Position numbers and translations under genes: made by a program. Positions 8,876 through 17,072 of a stretch of DNA of 64,000 nt are shown here, one piece after another. The stretch's first letter is position 1; each line of letters opens with the position of its first letter. The stretch is from Maribacter hydrothermalis (GTDB lineage Bacteria > Bacteroidota > Bacteroidia > Flavobacteriales > Flavobacteriaceae). The notes under the pieces are model-generated. The model was not told where the DNA came from. It did no database searches and saw only the letters and a list, made by a program, of their open reading frames with translations. The stretch is taken from assembly GCF_001913155.1 (NCBI RefSeq), contig NZ_CP018760.1, forward strand, positions 2,046,001 through 2,110,000. Reading direction: 5' to 3'.

Positions 8876-9616
8876 ATGCTTACAGTCGCTAGACAAACCG
8901 GACATATTTTATATCGAATTTGGTTTCATATTTTAGTAGCAGTCCCAATCATTTTATTTTTGCCGTTTTTGGTGGTTTTTGCCACTAGAGAAAGCTGGTA
9001 TCCACAATTTTTTTGGATGGCAAGAAACCTTTGGGCAAAACCTATACTGTACGGTATGTTTTGTTGGCCAAAAGTAACTTATGAAGAACGTTTAGTTAAG
9101 GGCAGCAGCTATATGTTAGTTGCAAACCATACGAGTATGTTAGATATTATGTTGATGCTTGCTGTGAGTAAAAATCCGTTTGTATTTGTAGGTAAAAAGG
9201 AACTAGTAAACATTCCGCTTTTTGGATTTTTCTATAAACGTGTATGTATTATGGTCGACAGAGAAGATACCCAAAGTAGAACAGGTGTATATAGGAGAGC
9301 TCAAAAACGGTTGCAACAAGGACTAAGTATTTGTATTTTTCCTGAAGGCGGTGTGCCAGAAGAGCATGTGGTATTAGACAATTTTAAAGACGGTGCATTT
9401 AAAATGGCTATTAGTCATAAAATACCCATTGTACCCATGACTTTTTTAGATAATAAGAAAAGATTCTCCTTTACCTTTTTAAGTGGAGGCCCTGGAAAAT
9501 GCAGGGCTAAAGTGCATTCTTTTGTTGATACCGAGGCGTTAAAGCCAGAAGATACTTCAACATTACGAAGAAGTGTGAGAGAAATTATCTTAAATGATTT
9601 GATTAATAAAAGCTAG
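8876..9616 (+). CDS. plsC: 1-acyl-sn-glycerol-3-phosphate acyltransferase (PlsC family)
   Basis: A 246-residue membrane-bound acyltransferase that converts lysophosphatidic acid to phosphatidic acid in phospholipid synthesis. The catalytic HX4D motif is NHTSMLD (His85 and Asp90). The second signature FPEGG lies near residue 155 and a PIVPMTF block follows. An N-terminal hydrophobic helix (about 14-36) anchors it to the inner membrane. The TACTTTTG promoter-like box ends only four bases before this ATG. Either the mRNA is nearly leaderless or that box is not used. The stop overlaps the convergent barrel gene by four bases. The family is sure; the exact acyl acceptor is inferred. Confidence 0.9.
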   Translation: MLTVARQTGHILYRIWFHILVAVPIILFLPFLVVFATRESWYPQFFWMARNLWAKPILYGMFCWPKVTYEERLVKGSSYMLVANHTSMLDIMLMLAVSKNPFVFVGKKELVNIPLFGFFYKRVCIMVDREDTQSRTGVYRRAQKRLQQGLSICIFPEGGVPEEHVVLDNFKDGAFKMAISHKIPIVPMTFLDNKKRFSFTFLSGGPGKCRAKVHSFVDTEALKPEDTSTLRRSVREIILNDLINKS

Positions 9617-10164
9617 AATCTATAACCTAAATTGACTCCTCCCTTGCCGATAATGGTAAAATCTCTATCATTTTTGAATAAATTTCTGCCAATACCCAGA
9701 TCAATTTCTACAATAAAACCTCTTTTGGTTAAAAGCTTTACGCCGGTTCCAATTCCCAATGCAAAATCCACTATATTTTTATTATAACCGCCATTGTAAT
9801 AGTAAGAATCTGTACTTGGTTCATAAGTAGATAAATAAGTGTAATCGTTGACAGAATTTAGCAAACCAAAGCCTTCCACAAAGAAACCTGATGCATATTT
9901 TTTGCCAAAATACTGACGGTAGTAGGGAGATATATAATAGTTAACTGAAATGTCGTCGTCATCAAAAGCATAAAAGACATCTAAACCTACTCCAGATTCT
10001 TCATTTATTAAATATTGATAATCTATTTCCATTGCTCCTAGAACTAAAAACAATCCGTTTATTTTTAACTCATGCTTATTAACTTCAACATCATTTAAAA
10101 TTACTTGGTCTTGAGAAAACACCGAAATACTAAATAAACAGAAAAGTGATAGAATTTTTTTCAT
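9613..10164 (-). CDS. Outer-membrane beta-barrel protein (last gene of sigma operon)
   Basis: A 183-residue protein with a signal peptide (residues 1-18, cut near SVFSQ) and alternating amphipathic strands ending in an aromatic residue (...NLGYRF), the usual OMP signature. Strands such as GVGLDVFYAF and FIVEIDLGIGRNLF suggest a small eight-stranded barrel of the OmpA/OmpW-like class. It follows the dual-membrane protein by only seven bases and is probably co-transcribed with the sigma factor. A function in envelope sensing, or as a regulated target of the sigma factor, is inference. No specific family recognised. Confidence 0.6.
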   Translation of the reverse strand: MKKILSLFCLFSISVFSQDQVILNDVEVNKHELKINGLFLVLGAMEIDYQYLINEESGVGLDVFYAFDDDDISVNYYISPYYRQYFGKKYASGFFVEGFGLLNSVNDYTYLSTYEPSTDSYYYNGGYNKNIVDFALGIGTGVKLLTKRGFIVEIDLGIGRNLFKNDRDFTIIGKGGVNLGYRF

Positions 10165-10171
10165 TTTTACC

Positions 10172-11677
10172 TTAAAATTTAAAGCTCAGACCACTATACA
10201 CCCCAATGGAATATGGTTTAAAAGTACCATCAATTTCTGAAAAAGTATTCAATTGATATTTAAAGATAGGTTCTAAATTAAAATGAACTTTGGAGGAAAA
10301 CTTATAATTTAGTCCTAGCCCCATGTTGGCACTGAAGTTAAGGTCGTTAATATTGTTAGCTTCACCAATTTCTGTTGTTAAATCGCCAGCGGTTAATGAA
10401 ACCGAATTGTCAATTAAAAAAAGAGAGCTCACACCTCCTATAATATGTACTCCTATTTTTTTATCAATTACGGCATAATTAACTTCAATTGGTAGTTCAA
10501 GGTAGCCAAATTGCTGGGACATGAAACCGTCTCTTGTGGCGCTTTTTGCAGTAACATCTAAAGCGGAATTGGCAGTACTAAAATTTTCTGATGCAACTTT
10601 TTTACTTGATACCGTTAGTGTTTCTGAAGTAGGCGCATAATCTATTGTAGCTAGCTGGTTGTAAGTGGAAATCGGGTTTATGGAAGATGAAAAAGCAACG
10701 TCTTCAGTGTCATAACTATAGTCGACTTTATTTATGCCAGAACGTATCGTAATTTTTTTTGATACTTCGTAGGCAACGGACAAACCATAACTAAAATTGA
10801 TATTGCCAGATTTAGAGTTAGGCGTAAAAATTGAGTTTACTGGAGAACCTTTTCCGTGACCGTTAAAATAAACTGGCGCAATACTTGGTCCTGCAGACCA
10901 CTTATTATTAGCTACTTTTTGTTTTACCTCTTCCTGTTCTTCTATTTCTTCAAAAATTGACTTTTTATTGTCGTCATTAATAGTTTTTAATGCATCGGTA
11001 GGTTTATTAATAGCAACTTCTGTAGATGCCTTTATAGTATTCCGTGTTTCCTTGTTGTTTAAGGAATTCGGCAAGGTTGGTATAAGAGCGAGACTTTTGT
11101 CTTTATCCTGAAAAGTTTCAGTTAATGTAGCATCGTTTTTTAAGGGTTGGGTGCTATCGGCTTTTGCAATAATACTATTTAATATTGTACTGCTATTGGC
11201 GTGTTGTTTCTGATTATTAACTACTGCGCTGTTCCTTTTAGACTGATTGGTATAAATATCTGCACTCTTTCCTTTAACCGAAGAATCTTGATTTTTTTGA
11301 TTTGTAGAACTGGATAAAGATTGGGTGGAAACCTCAGTATCGGTTTTTTCAACTATATGGCGGTTATTACTATCTATAGCTTCTTCTACTATTTTTTCTT
11401 GTGTTTGCGTTAGTGTATCACTTTCCTTTTCAATTTCTTTTTTAGTGTCAACTATAATTTCATCATTTAAATTGTTTTTTAAAAACGGATTAAACAACAA
11501 TAGCCCTAAAGCTAATACAGCGGCAATACCACCCAATTGCCACCATAAAGGAATGACTCTCTTTTTTTTCTTTTTTTCCAATGAGGCATCAATCTTTCTC
11601 CAAACCTCATTACTAGGGGTAGGTTTAAAGTCCGAGAGTTTATCTTGGAAAATTTCGTCTAGTTTCTTTTTCTGCAT
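10172..11677 (-). CDS. Probable dual membrane-spanning anti-sigma factor (Dma-like)
   Basis: A 501-residue protein with an unusual layout. Residues 1-40 form a charged cytoplasmic head (DEIFQDKLSDFKPTPSNEVW) like the N-termini of Bacteroidetes anti-sigma proteins. Residues 44-63 form one transmembrane helix (LWWQLGGIAAVLALGLLLF). A polar Ser/Thr/Asn/Lys-rich linker of roughly 190 residues follows. From about 258 to the end an outer-membrane barrel is visible, with alternating strands and a terminal SFKF. There is no cleavable signal peptide, so one chain would anchor in the inner membrane and reach the outer membrane. It sits 31 bases downstream of an ECF sigma gene. This matches from memory the Dma proteins of Bacteroides thetaiotaomicron, whose sigma partner controls vesiculation. 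Sigma binding is inferred. Confidence 0.7.
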   Translation of the reverse strand: MQKKKLDEIFQDKLSDFKPTPSNEVWRKIDASLEKKKKKRVIPLWWQLGGIAAVLALGLLLFNPFLKNNLNDEIIVDTKKEIEKESDTLTQTQEKIVEEAIDSNNRHIVEKTDTEVSTQSLSSSTNQKNQDSSVKGKSADIYTNQSKRNSAVVNNQKQHANSSTILNSIIAKADSTQPLKNDATLTETFQDKDKSLALIPTLPNSLNNKETRNTIKASTEVAINKPTDALKTINDDNKKSIFEEIEEQEEVKQKVANNKWSAGPSIAPVYFNGHGKGSPVNSIFTPNSKSGNINFSYGLSVAYEVSKKITIRSGINKVDYSYDTEDVAFSSSINPISTYNQLATIDYAPTSETLTVSSKKVASENFSTANSALDVTAKSATRDGFMSQQFGYLELPIEVNYAVIDKKIGVHIIGGVSSLFLIDNSVSLTAGDLTTEIGEANNINDLNFSANMGLGLNYKFSSKVHFNLEPIFKYQLNTFSEIDGTFKPYSIGVYSGLSFKF

Positions 11678-11708
11678 CTTTTAAGATTTCAGTTTATAGT
11701 CCATTGGA

Positions 11709-12275
11709 TTATAAAAAATGTGTTGTTAATATGGTAATCCCCCCAATTATGGATTGCGTGATTTTAGTTTCAATTTTTTCTTTTAATAATGTTCTAGCCC
11801 TGGCAAGGTTAGATTTTGAAGTACCAATAGTGGTGCCTAATAATTCGCTAATTTCTTTATGGGTGTGCCCATCTAAAACATATAAGTTAAATGTAGCACG
11901 ATACTTATTTGGCAATTCTTGTATATATCCTAAAAGGGATTGTAAGCTTATATCACTATAAACGTTATCTACCATAACCTCGTCCTCGGTATTTTCTGAA
12001 ACTATGTTTAGGAATTCTTCTTTCCTATATTTTTGTAAGGCTGTGTTTACAGTAATCCTTTTCATCCATCCTTCAAAAGACCCTTTGTTTTTAAACTGTC
12101 CAATTTTCTCATAAATGGTCATAAAACTGTCATGAAGGTTGTCTTCTGCCTGAGTTTTAGAATTGGAGTATTTAAGGCATATGCCAAACAAGGTTGTGGC
12201 ATAGGCTCTGTATAATAGTTCCTGTGCCTTTCTATCCCCTTTTTTACAATTATGTATGAGCTCTTCTAGACTCAC
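11709..12275 (-). CDS. ECF-type RNA polymerase sigma factor
   Basis: A 188-residue group 4 (ECF) sigma-70 factor directing RNA polymerase to a small regulon. Region 2 covers about residues 10-80 (QELLYRAYATTLFGICLKYSNSK and the DLHDSFM-like -10 contact segment). A weak linker follows, then region 4 at about 120-175 (LPNKYRATFNLYVLDGHTHKEISELLGTTIGTSKSNLARAR), a helix-turn-helix for -35 recognition. It is the second gene of a four-gene minus-strand set, and the downstream protein is its probable anti-sigma. Like many Bacteroidetes ECF factors, it is likely held inactive at the membrane until an envelope signal arrives. Confidence 0.93.
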   Translation of the reverse strand: MSLEELIHNCKKGDRKAQELLYRAYATTLFGICLKYSNSKTQAEDNLHDSFMTIYEKIGQFKNKGSFEGWMKRITVNTALQKYRKEEFLNIVSENTEDEVMVDNVYSDISLQSLLGYIQELPNKYRATFNLYVLDGHTHKEISELLGTTIGTSKSNLARARTLLKEKIETKITQSIIGGITILTTHFL

Positions 12276-12290
12276 AAATGGTTGGTTATT

Positions 12291-12713
12291 TTAAGATTTA
12301 TTTACTGGTACGACTACTTCTAAGTATTCAGGGTCACCATCACTATTTTCTCCTGTGTAAAATTTAAAAGTATATGGATCGGCATATATGACCTTAAAGT
12401 TAAAAGATGCAGTTTGCTCTGTTATTTCTTCGGTACAATTTAGGTCAGTTCTTACTGAACCAATAGCAACTACATTTCGGACCGTTAAAGAATCTTTTAT
12501 TACATCAAAACCTTCGTAGTAAGTGCAACGATCTGGTTTTAAATAACGTACAGAAATGACGTAGGTTTCATTAAGATTAAACGATTCTGGTACATCGGCA
12601 TCTATAATTTCCAATGCAGTAAAATGAAAATTGGCGCCATCATCATCAATTGAGCAACTATTGCATATAAATGCTATGACAACAGTCAAAAGCATAAATT
12701 TATTCTTCATCAT
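12291..12713 (-). CDS. Lipoprotein upstream of sigma factor
   Basis: A 140-residue SPII lipoprotein of unknown family. The signal peptide ends at CNSC (lipobox Cys about residue 20), followed by an acidic SIDDDG start that in Bacteroidetes favours outer-membrane or surface display. The rest shows beta strands and three further cysteines, with an Ig-like pattern around ESFNLNETYVISVRYLKPDRC. It is 15 bases upstream of the sigma gene on the same strand and starts 33 bases after the recA terminator hairpin. It is the first gene of the sigma/dual-membrane/barrel set, so a sensing or target role is possible but unproven. Confidence 0.65.
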   Translation of the reverse strand: MMKNKFMLLTVVIAFICNSCSIDDDGANFHFTALEIIDADVPESFNLNETYVISVRYLKPDRCTYYEGFDVIKDSLTVRNVVAIGSVRTDLNCTEEITEQTASFNFKVIYADPYTFKFYTGENSDGDPEYLEVVVPVNKS

Positions 12714-12746
12714 TACAATTATTTATGTATTAGATGAAAACTAAAT

Positions 12747-12774
12747 ACAATGGTTGCGTTAACGCAACCATTGT
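12747..12774 (-). terminator. Terminator after recA
   Basis: A perfect 28-base palindrome (arms ACAATGGTTGCGTT and its complement) lies about 20 bases past the recA stop, with T-rich flanks on the minus strand. It separates recA from the sigma-factor operon downstream. Confidence 0.75.
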
Positions 12775-12792
12775 TTATTTTATGAAGCTAAA

Positions 12793-13800
12793 TTATGCGT
12801 TAAGCGCGTTGATTGCTTCTCTAATTTTACCGTCTAGTTCTTCAAATAACTCTGGGTTATCTAACAATAAATTTTTAACGGCATCACGACCTTGACCAAG
12901 TTTTGTATCACCATAACTAAACCATGAACCACTCTTCTTAACTATTTCATATTCTACTCCAAGGTCAATTATTTCACCTACTTTAGAAATCCCTTCTCCA
13001 TACATAATATCAAACTCTGTAGTACGGAAAGGCGGTGCTACCTTGTTTTTTACAACTTTTACTCTGGTTTTGTTTCCTTGGACATTTCCTTCCGTATCTT
13101 TAATTTGAGTAGATCTTCTGATATCTAAACGAACAGAAGCGTAAAATTTTAAGGCGTTACCACCAGTTGTAGTTTCAGGATTTCCGAACATTACACCAAT
13201 TTTTTCACGTAATTGGTTAATAAATATTACGGTACATTTTGTTTTGCTAATAGATCCTGTAAGTTTTCTTAATGCTTGGGACATTAAACGTGCATGAAGA
13301 CCCATTTTAGAATCTCCCATTTCTCCTTCAATTTCACTTTTTGGTGTCAACGCTGCAACAGAATCGATAACTACTATATCAATTGCTCCTGATCGTATTA
13401 AATTATCTGCAATTTCTAAACCTTGCTCACCATTATCTGGTTGAGAAATTATTAAGTTATCGATATCTACGCCTAGTTTTTGAGCATAAAAACGGTCAAA
13501 TGCATGTTCTGCATCAATAAATGCGGCAATACCACCATTTTTTTGAGCCTCAGCAATTGCGTGCAATGTTAATGTAGTTTTACCAGAGGATTCCGGCCCG
13601 TATATTTCAATTACACGACCTCTTGGATAGCCGCCTACGCCTAAAGCAATGTCTAAACCTAATGAGCCAGAAGGTATTACTTCAACATCAGCAACAACAC
13701 TATCGCCTAATTTCATGACAGCACCCTTTCCATAGGTTTTATCCATTTTGTCAAGGGTCAATTTTAATGCTTTTAATTTTGCTTCTTTTTCAGAACTCAT
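12793..13800 (-). CDS. recA: Recombinase RecA
   Basis: A 335-residue RecA, the ATP-dependent strand-exchange protein of homologous recombination, which also activates SOS cleavage. Walker A is GPESSGKT at residues 68-75, followed by the AHFIDAEHA-type segment ([11 protein letters not shown]), the Walker B region [12 protein letters not shown], and the DNA-binding loop region [27 protein letters not shown], all highly conserved. The C-terminal acidic tail is short. It is transcribed alone and ends at a perfect palindromic terminator. The AT-rich upstream region shows no convincing LexA-type box, but the flavobacterial consensus is not something I can judge by eye. Confidence 0.99.
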   Translation of the reverse strand: MSSEKEAKLKALKLTLDKMDKTYGKGAVMKLGDSVVADVEVIPSGSLGLDIALGVGGYPRGRVIEIYGPESSGKTTLTLHAIAEAQKNGGIAAFIDAEHAFDRFYAQKLGVDIDNLIISQPDNGEQGLEIADNLIRSGAIDIVVIDSVAALTPKSEIEGEMGDSKMGLHARLMSQALRKLTGSISKTKCTVIFINQLREKIGVMFGNPETTTGGNALKFYASVRLDIRRSTQIKDTEGNVQGNKTRVKVVKNKVAPPFRTTEFDIMYGEGISKVGEIIDLGVEYEIVKKSGSWFSYGDTKLGQGRDAVKNLLLDNPELFEELDGKIREAINALNA

Positions 13801-14174
13801 TTTTAGAATTTTAGGAAAGCTAAATTACCATTTCTTTTTTGATTTGAATAATATTGAAACCGATTACGCAACCATTTTGGACATTTACTATCTATTATAA
13901 AATAGAAATTGTTTTATTGGATATAAATCGTTGTTTTAGTGTCAGCGGTTAATGGTGACTATTTCCTTTTTGTATTCTATAAGAATGCTATGAAAAAGAA
14001 AAAATGGAATAGTCTATAAAGAGCCTTGTTTGTAAACGAGGCTCTTTTTTATGTCTAAAAGATTGTAAACGTTGCTAAAGCAGGCGTATTTTTTCAATAT
14101 TATTATTATTTTTGCCCCTCAAAACTTTTCTATAAACTTTCTGTCAATTGGCAGACTTAAATTATTAGTATAGC
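13801..14174. other. Intergenic region between divergent recA and trhO
   Basis: 374 bases without a sizeable gene. It must hold promoters for recA (minus) and trhO (plus). In addition it carries a nine-codon frame (13990-14019, MKKKKWNSL) that runs straight into a strong hairpin terminator on the plus strand at 14018-14051. That terminator belongs to no annotated gene, so a short transcript is suspected. Confidence 0.5.
14018..14051 (+). terminator. Strong orphan terminator before trhO
   Basis: A 14-base stem with one G-T pair (AAAGAGCCTTGTTT/AAACGAGGCTCTTT) is followed by six T residues. It is on the plus strand with only an intergenic region upstream, and it points to a small RNA or a peptide leader starting somewhere in 13860-13990. 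Confidence 0.7.
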
Positions 14175-15206
14175 ATGCAACTGTACAATACATTAAGTGC
14201 AATAGAAAGAGCAGCTTTAATTGAAGAAGCTGGTAAGGAACGCCTTACTATCTCTTTTTATACCTATGCGCACATTGGTAATACCAACATTTTTAGGAAT
14301 CATCTTTTTATTAACTGGAACGATATGGATGTTCTTGGGCGAATTTATGTAGCTCATGAGGGCATAAACGCCCAACTTTCCGTACCAGCAGATAATTTCA
14401 ATATATTTAAAGAACACCTAGATAGCATTTCTTTTCTAGAGAATGTACGCCTAAATATTGCCATTGAGCAAGACAACCTTTCGTTTTTAAAGTTGAAAGT
14501 AAAAGTGCGAAATAAAATTGTTGCGGACGGACTGGAAGACAACTCATTTGATGTTACGAATAAAGGAATTCACGTTGGCGCAGAACAGTTCAACGAACTT
14601 ATAGAGGATCCAGATACGGTTCTTGTTGATATGCGAAATCATTATGAAAGCGAAATAGGCCATTTTAAGAATGCCGTAACTCCAGATGTAGATACGTTTA
14701 GAGATTCGTTAGATATTATTGAGCGCGATTTAGCGGATCATAAGAAAGATAAGAAACTGGTAATGTATTGTACTGGCGGAATTCGGTGCGAAAAAGCAAG
14801 TGCTTATTACAAACACAAAGGTTTTGAGCAAGTATATCAGCTTGAAGGCGGTATAATTGAATACACAAGACAAGTAGAGAAAAACAATCTTGAAAATAAG
14901 TTTAAGGGTAAAAATTTTGTTTTTGACCACAGAAGGGGCGAACGCATTAGTGAAGATGTTATTGCTAATTGCCATCAATGTGGGGAGCCTTGCGACGAGC
15001 ATGTAAATTGTGCAAATGAAGCATGCCATTTATTATTTATTCAATGCCCAGCTTGTGCAGAAAAAATGAATGATTGTTGTTCAGATGCTTGTAAAGAAGT
15101 TCATGAATTACCTTATGAAGAACAAAAAGCATTAAGAAAAGGAAAAGTAGTAAGTAATAAAATATTTAAAAAAGGACGCTCAGAGGTATTGAAGTTTAAG
15201 AAGTAA
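14175..15206 (+). CDS. trhO: tRNA uridine(34) hydroxylase TrhO (rhodanese family)
   Basis: A 343-residue oxygen-dependent tRNA modification enzyme that forms 5-hydroxyuridine at wobble position 34 (YceA/TrhO family). It has an N-terminal acylphosphatase-like domain (about 25-115, RIYVAHEGINAQLSVP), then a rhodanese domain with active loop CTGGIRC (Cys199-Cys205), then a C-terminal cysteine-rich segment (CHQCGEPCDEH...CPACAEKMNDCCSDAC) that probably binds zinc. This domain order is typical of the family. It is a single gene on the plus strand, divergent from recA. Confidence 0.93.
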   Translation: MQLYNTLSAIERAALIEEAGKERLTISFYTYAHIGNTNIFRNHLFINWNDMDVLGRIYVAHEGINAQLSVPADNFNIFKEHLDSISFLENVRLNIAIEQDNLSFLKLKVKVRNKIVADGLEDNSFDVTNKGIHVGAEQFNELIEDPDTVLVDMRNHYESEIGHFKNAVTPDVDTFRDSLDIIERDLADHKKDKKLVMYCTGGIRCEKASAYYKHKGFEQVYQLEGGIIEYTRQVEKNNLENKFKGKNFVFDHRRGERISEDVIANCHQCGEPCDEHVNCANEACHLLFIQCPACAEKMNDCCSDACKEVHELPYEEQKALRKGKVVSNKIFKKGRSEVLKFKK

Positions 15207-15403
15207 TTGGTCGTTTTAATAGTAAATAGCAGGAATACTACTTTTTTATAATGTAATACTTAACCTTTAATGTCACTATTATAAACCTATACCAAGAACT
15301 TAGCTTTTATTTCACATTAAAAAAACTGTATCTTTACCTATAAGTTTTTTATGAACCTTTTTTGGTGAATTTTCAAAGATTCGACCAAATCAATATATAT
15401 AAT

Positions 15404-16591
15404 ATGGGTTGTAGTAGTTGTTCTACCGGTAAGGATGGACAACCAAAGGGATGCAAGAATAACGGTACTTGCGGTACAGATGGTTGCAATAAATTGACAG
15501 TTTTCGACTGGCTTTCCAATATGTCGCTCCCTAACGGGGAACGACCATTCGATTTTGTTGAAGTTCGGTTTAAAAATAGTAGAAAAGAATTTTTCCAAAA
15601 CACAGAAAATCTTTCACTTTCCATAGGCGATATTGTAGCTACTGAGGCTCAATCTGGTCATGACATTGGTATGGTCACTTTAACGGGTGAACTTGTTCGT
15701 GTGCAAATGAAACGCAAGAAAGAAACATTTAATGACGCTCCAGCGCCTAAAGTATATCGAAAAGCAAGTCAAAAAGATATCGATATTTGGCAAAAATGTC
15801 GTGATAGGGAAGAAGAGATTAAAAAACGTGCACGGGAAATAGCTATTATCTTAAAGCTTCAGATGAAGATTTCTGATGTAGAATTTCAAGGAGATGGTTC
15901 TAAAGCTACTTTTTATTATACTGCAGATGAACGGGTAGATTTTCGTCAGTTAATTAAAGATATGGCTAAAGCATTCGGTATTCGTATCGAAATGCGTCAA
16001 ATTGGGTATCGCCAAGAAGCTCAAAGACTAGGTGGTATTGGTTCTTGTGGTAGAGAATTATGTTGCTCTACTTGGCTTACAGATTTTAGGTCGGTAAGTA
16101 CTTCAGCAGCCAGGTATCAGCAATTATCTTTGAATCCTCAGAAACTCGCAGGGCAATGTGGCAAATTAAAATGTTGCCTTAATTATGAGTTAGATGTATA
16201 CTTAGATGCATTAAAAGATTTTCCTGCGCAAGACACAAAATTATTTACTGAAAAAGGATTAGCTTTTTGCCAGAAAACTGATATTTTTAAAGAAATGCTT
16301 TGGTTTTCCTATAAAGAAGACCCAGGAAATTGGCATGTGCTTTCTAAGGACCAAGTCAATGAAATATTACAGAAGAATAAGAAGAAAGAGAAAGTAGCTA
16401 GTCTAGAAATCTATGCAATAGATATTGAAGTTGAGGAAAAAGTAGTTTTCGAGAATGTAGTTGGTCAAGATAGTCTTACTCGTTTTGATAAACCAAAAGG
16501 TAGTGGTAATAAGAATAAAAACAGAAACCGGAACCGAAACAAAAACAAGAATAAAAACAGAAACCGAAAAAGAAATCAAAACAATGCATAG
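15404..16591 (+). CDS. ricT: PSP1-domain protein RicT/YaaT-like
   Basis: A protein of about 395 residues of the PSP1 family (RicT/YaaT). In Bacillus this family joins a Fe-S-binding complex that affects RNA processing. I start it at 15404 (MGCSSCSTG) because this Cys-rich N-terminus is typical for the flavobacterial family and the upstream TTG frame adds an unrelated stretch. PSP1 core motifs are visible: GGIGSCGRELCCSTWL and the CGKLKCCLNYE segment, both with paired cysteines. The last 30 residues are a low-complexity Asn/Lys/Arg tail. It overlaps gldH by eight bases and leads the gldH-PBP1A operon. Function in this lineage is inferred. Confidence 0.88.
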   Translation: MGCSSCSTGKDGQPKGCKNNGTCGTDGCNKLTVFDWLSNMSLPNGERPFDFVEVRFKNSRKEFFQNTENLSLSIGDIVATEAQSGHDIGMVTLTGELVRVQMKRKKETFNDAPAPKVYRKASQKDIDIWQKCRDREEEIKKRAREIAIILKLQMKISDVEFQGDGSKATFYYTADERVDFRQLIKDMAKAFGIRIEMRQIGYRQEAQRLGGIGSCGRELCCSTWLTDFRSVSTSAARYQQLSLNPQKLAGQCGKLKCCLNYELDVYLDALKDFPAQDTKLFTEKGLAFCQKTDIFKEMLWFSYKEDPGNWHVLSKDQVNEILQKNKKKEKVASLEIYAIDIEVEEKVVFENVVGQDSLTRFDKPKGSGNKNKNRNRNRNKNKNKNRNRKRNQNNA

Positions 16592-17069
16592 GCTAATTTG
16601 TTGTTTTTTCGCAGTTACACTTTTTGTTTCCTGTAATTCAAATATTATAAAATCTGAATACCAGTCTTTAGAAAATGGTGTTTGGAATAAAGATAATGTG
16701 CTTCAATTTTCGCTTACTGAAATGGATACGGTTAATCAACTTGATATATATATAAACGTTCGTAATGATAACACTTTCCCATATAGTAATTTATTTTTAA
16801 TAGCATCGATTACAACTCCAGAAGGTCAAGTTACAAAAGACACATTGGAGTATGAAATGTCGTTACCGGATGGCACTTGGCTAGGAAAAGGCAGTGGTAG
16901 CATCAAAGAAAATAAACTATGGTATAAGGAAAACATCGTTTTTTCATCTTCAGGCGTATATACTATAGAGGTATCACAAGCAATGCGCAAAAACGGGAAA
17001 GTTTCAGGAATAATTGACCTTGAAGGCATAACCGATGTGGGTATTGAAGTAACAAAAAGCATCCCTTAG
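16584..17069 (+). CDS. gldH: Gliding motility lipoprotein GldH
   Basis: A 161-residue SPII lipoprotein (lipobox FVSC, Cys17) needed for gliding and type IX secretion in Flavobacterium johnsoniae. I place the start at 16584 (MHRLICCFF), inside the last codons of ricT. The longer frame from 16461 would run through the ricT Asn/Lys/Arg tail and mask the signal peptide. The mature part has Ig-like strands (DIYINVRNDNTFPYSNLFLIA, YEMSLPDGTWLGKGSG) that match the GldH family. Three bases separate it from the PBP1A gene. It is one of the clearest markers that this is a Bacteroidetes of the gliding/T9SS type. Confidence 0.9.
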   Translation: MHRLICCFFAVTLFVSCNSNIIKSEYQSLENGVWNKDNVLQFSLTEMDTVNQLDIYINVRNDNTFPYSNLFLIASITTPEGQVTKDTLEYEMSLPDGTWLGKGSGSIKENKLWYKENIVFSSSGVYTIEVSQAMRKNGKVSGIIDLEGITDVGIEVTKSIP

Positions 17070-17072
17070 ATT

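Noticed and set aside
11325..11684. Plus-strand frame of 119 codons antisense to the dual-membrane protein gene
   Set aside because: It is rich in Ser and Phe as expected for the antisense of a Lys/Glu/Ser-rich coding region; no family recognised.
15362..15403. Longer ricT start by TTG at 15362
   Set aside because: The added residues are not like the Cys-rich MGCSSC start typical of this family, and TTG is a weaker start.
16461..16583. Longer gldH start at 16461
   Set aside because: It would run through the Asn/Lys/Arg tail of ricT and hide the lipoprotein signal peptide that begins at 16584.
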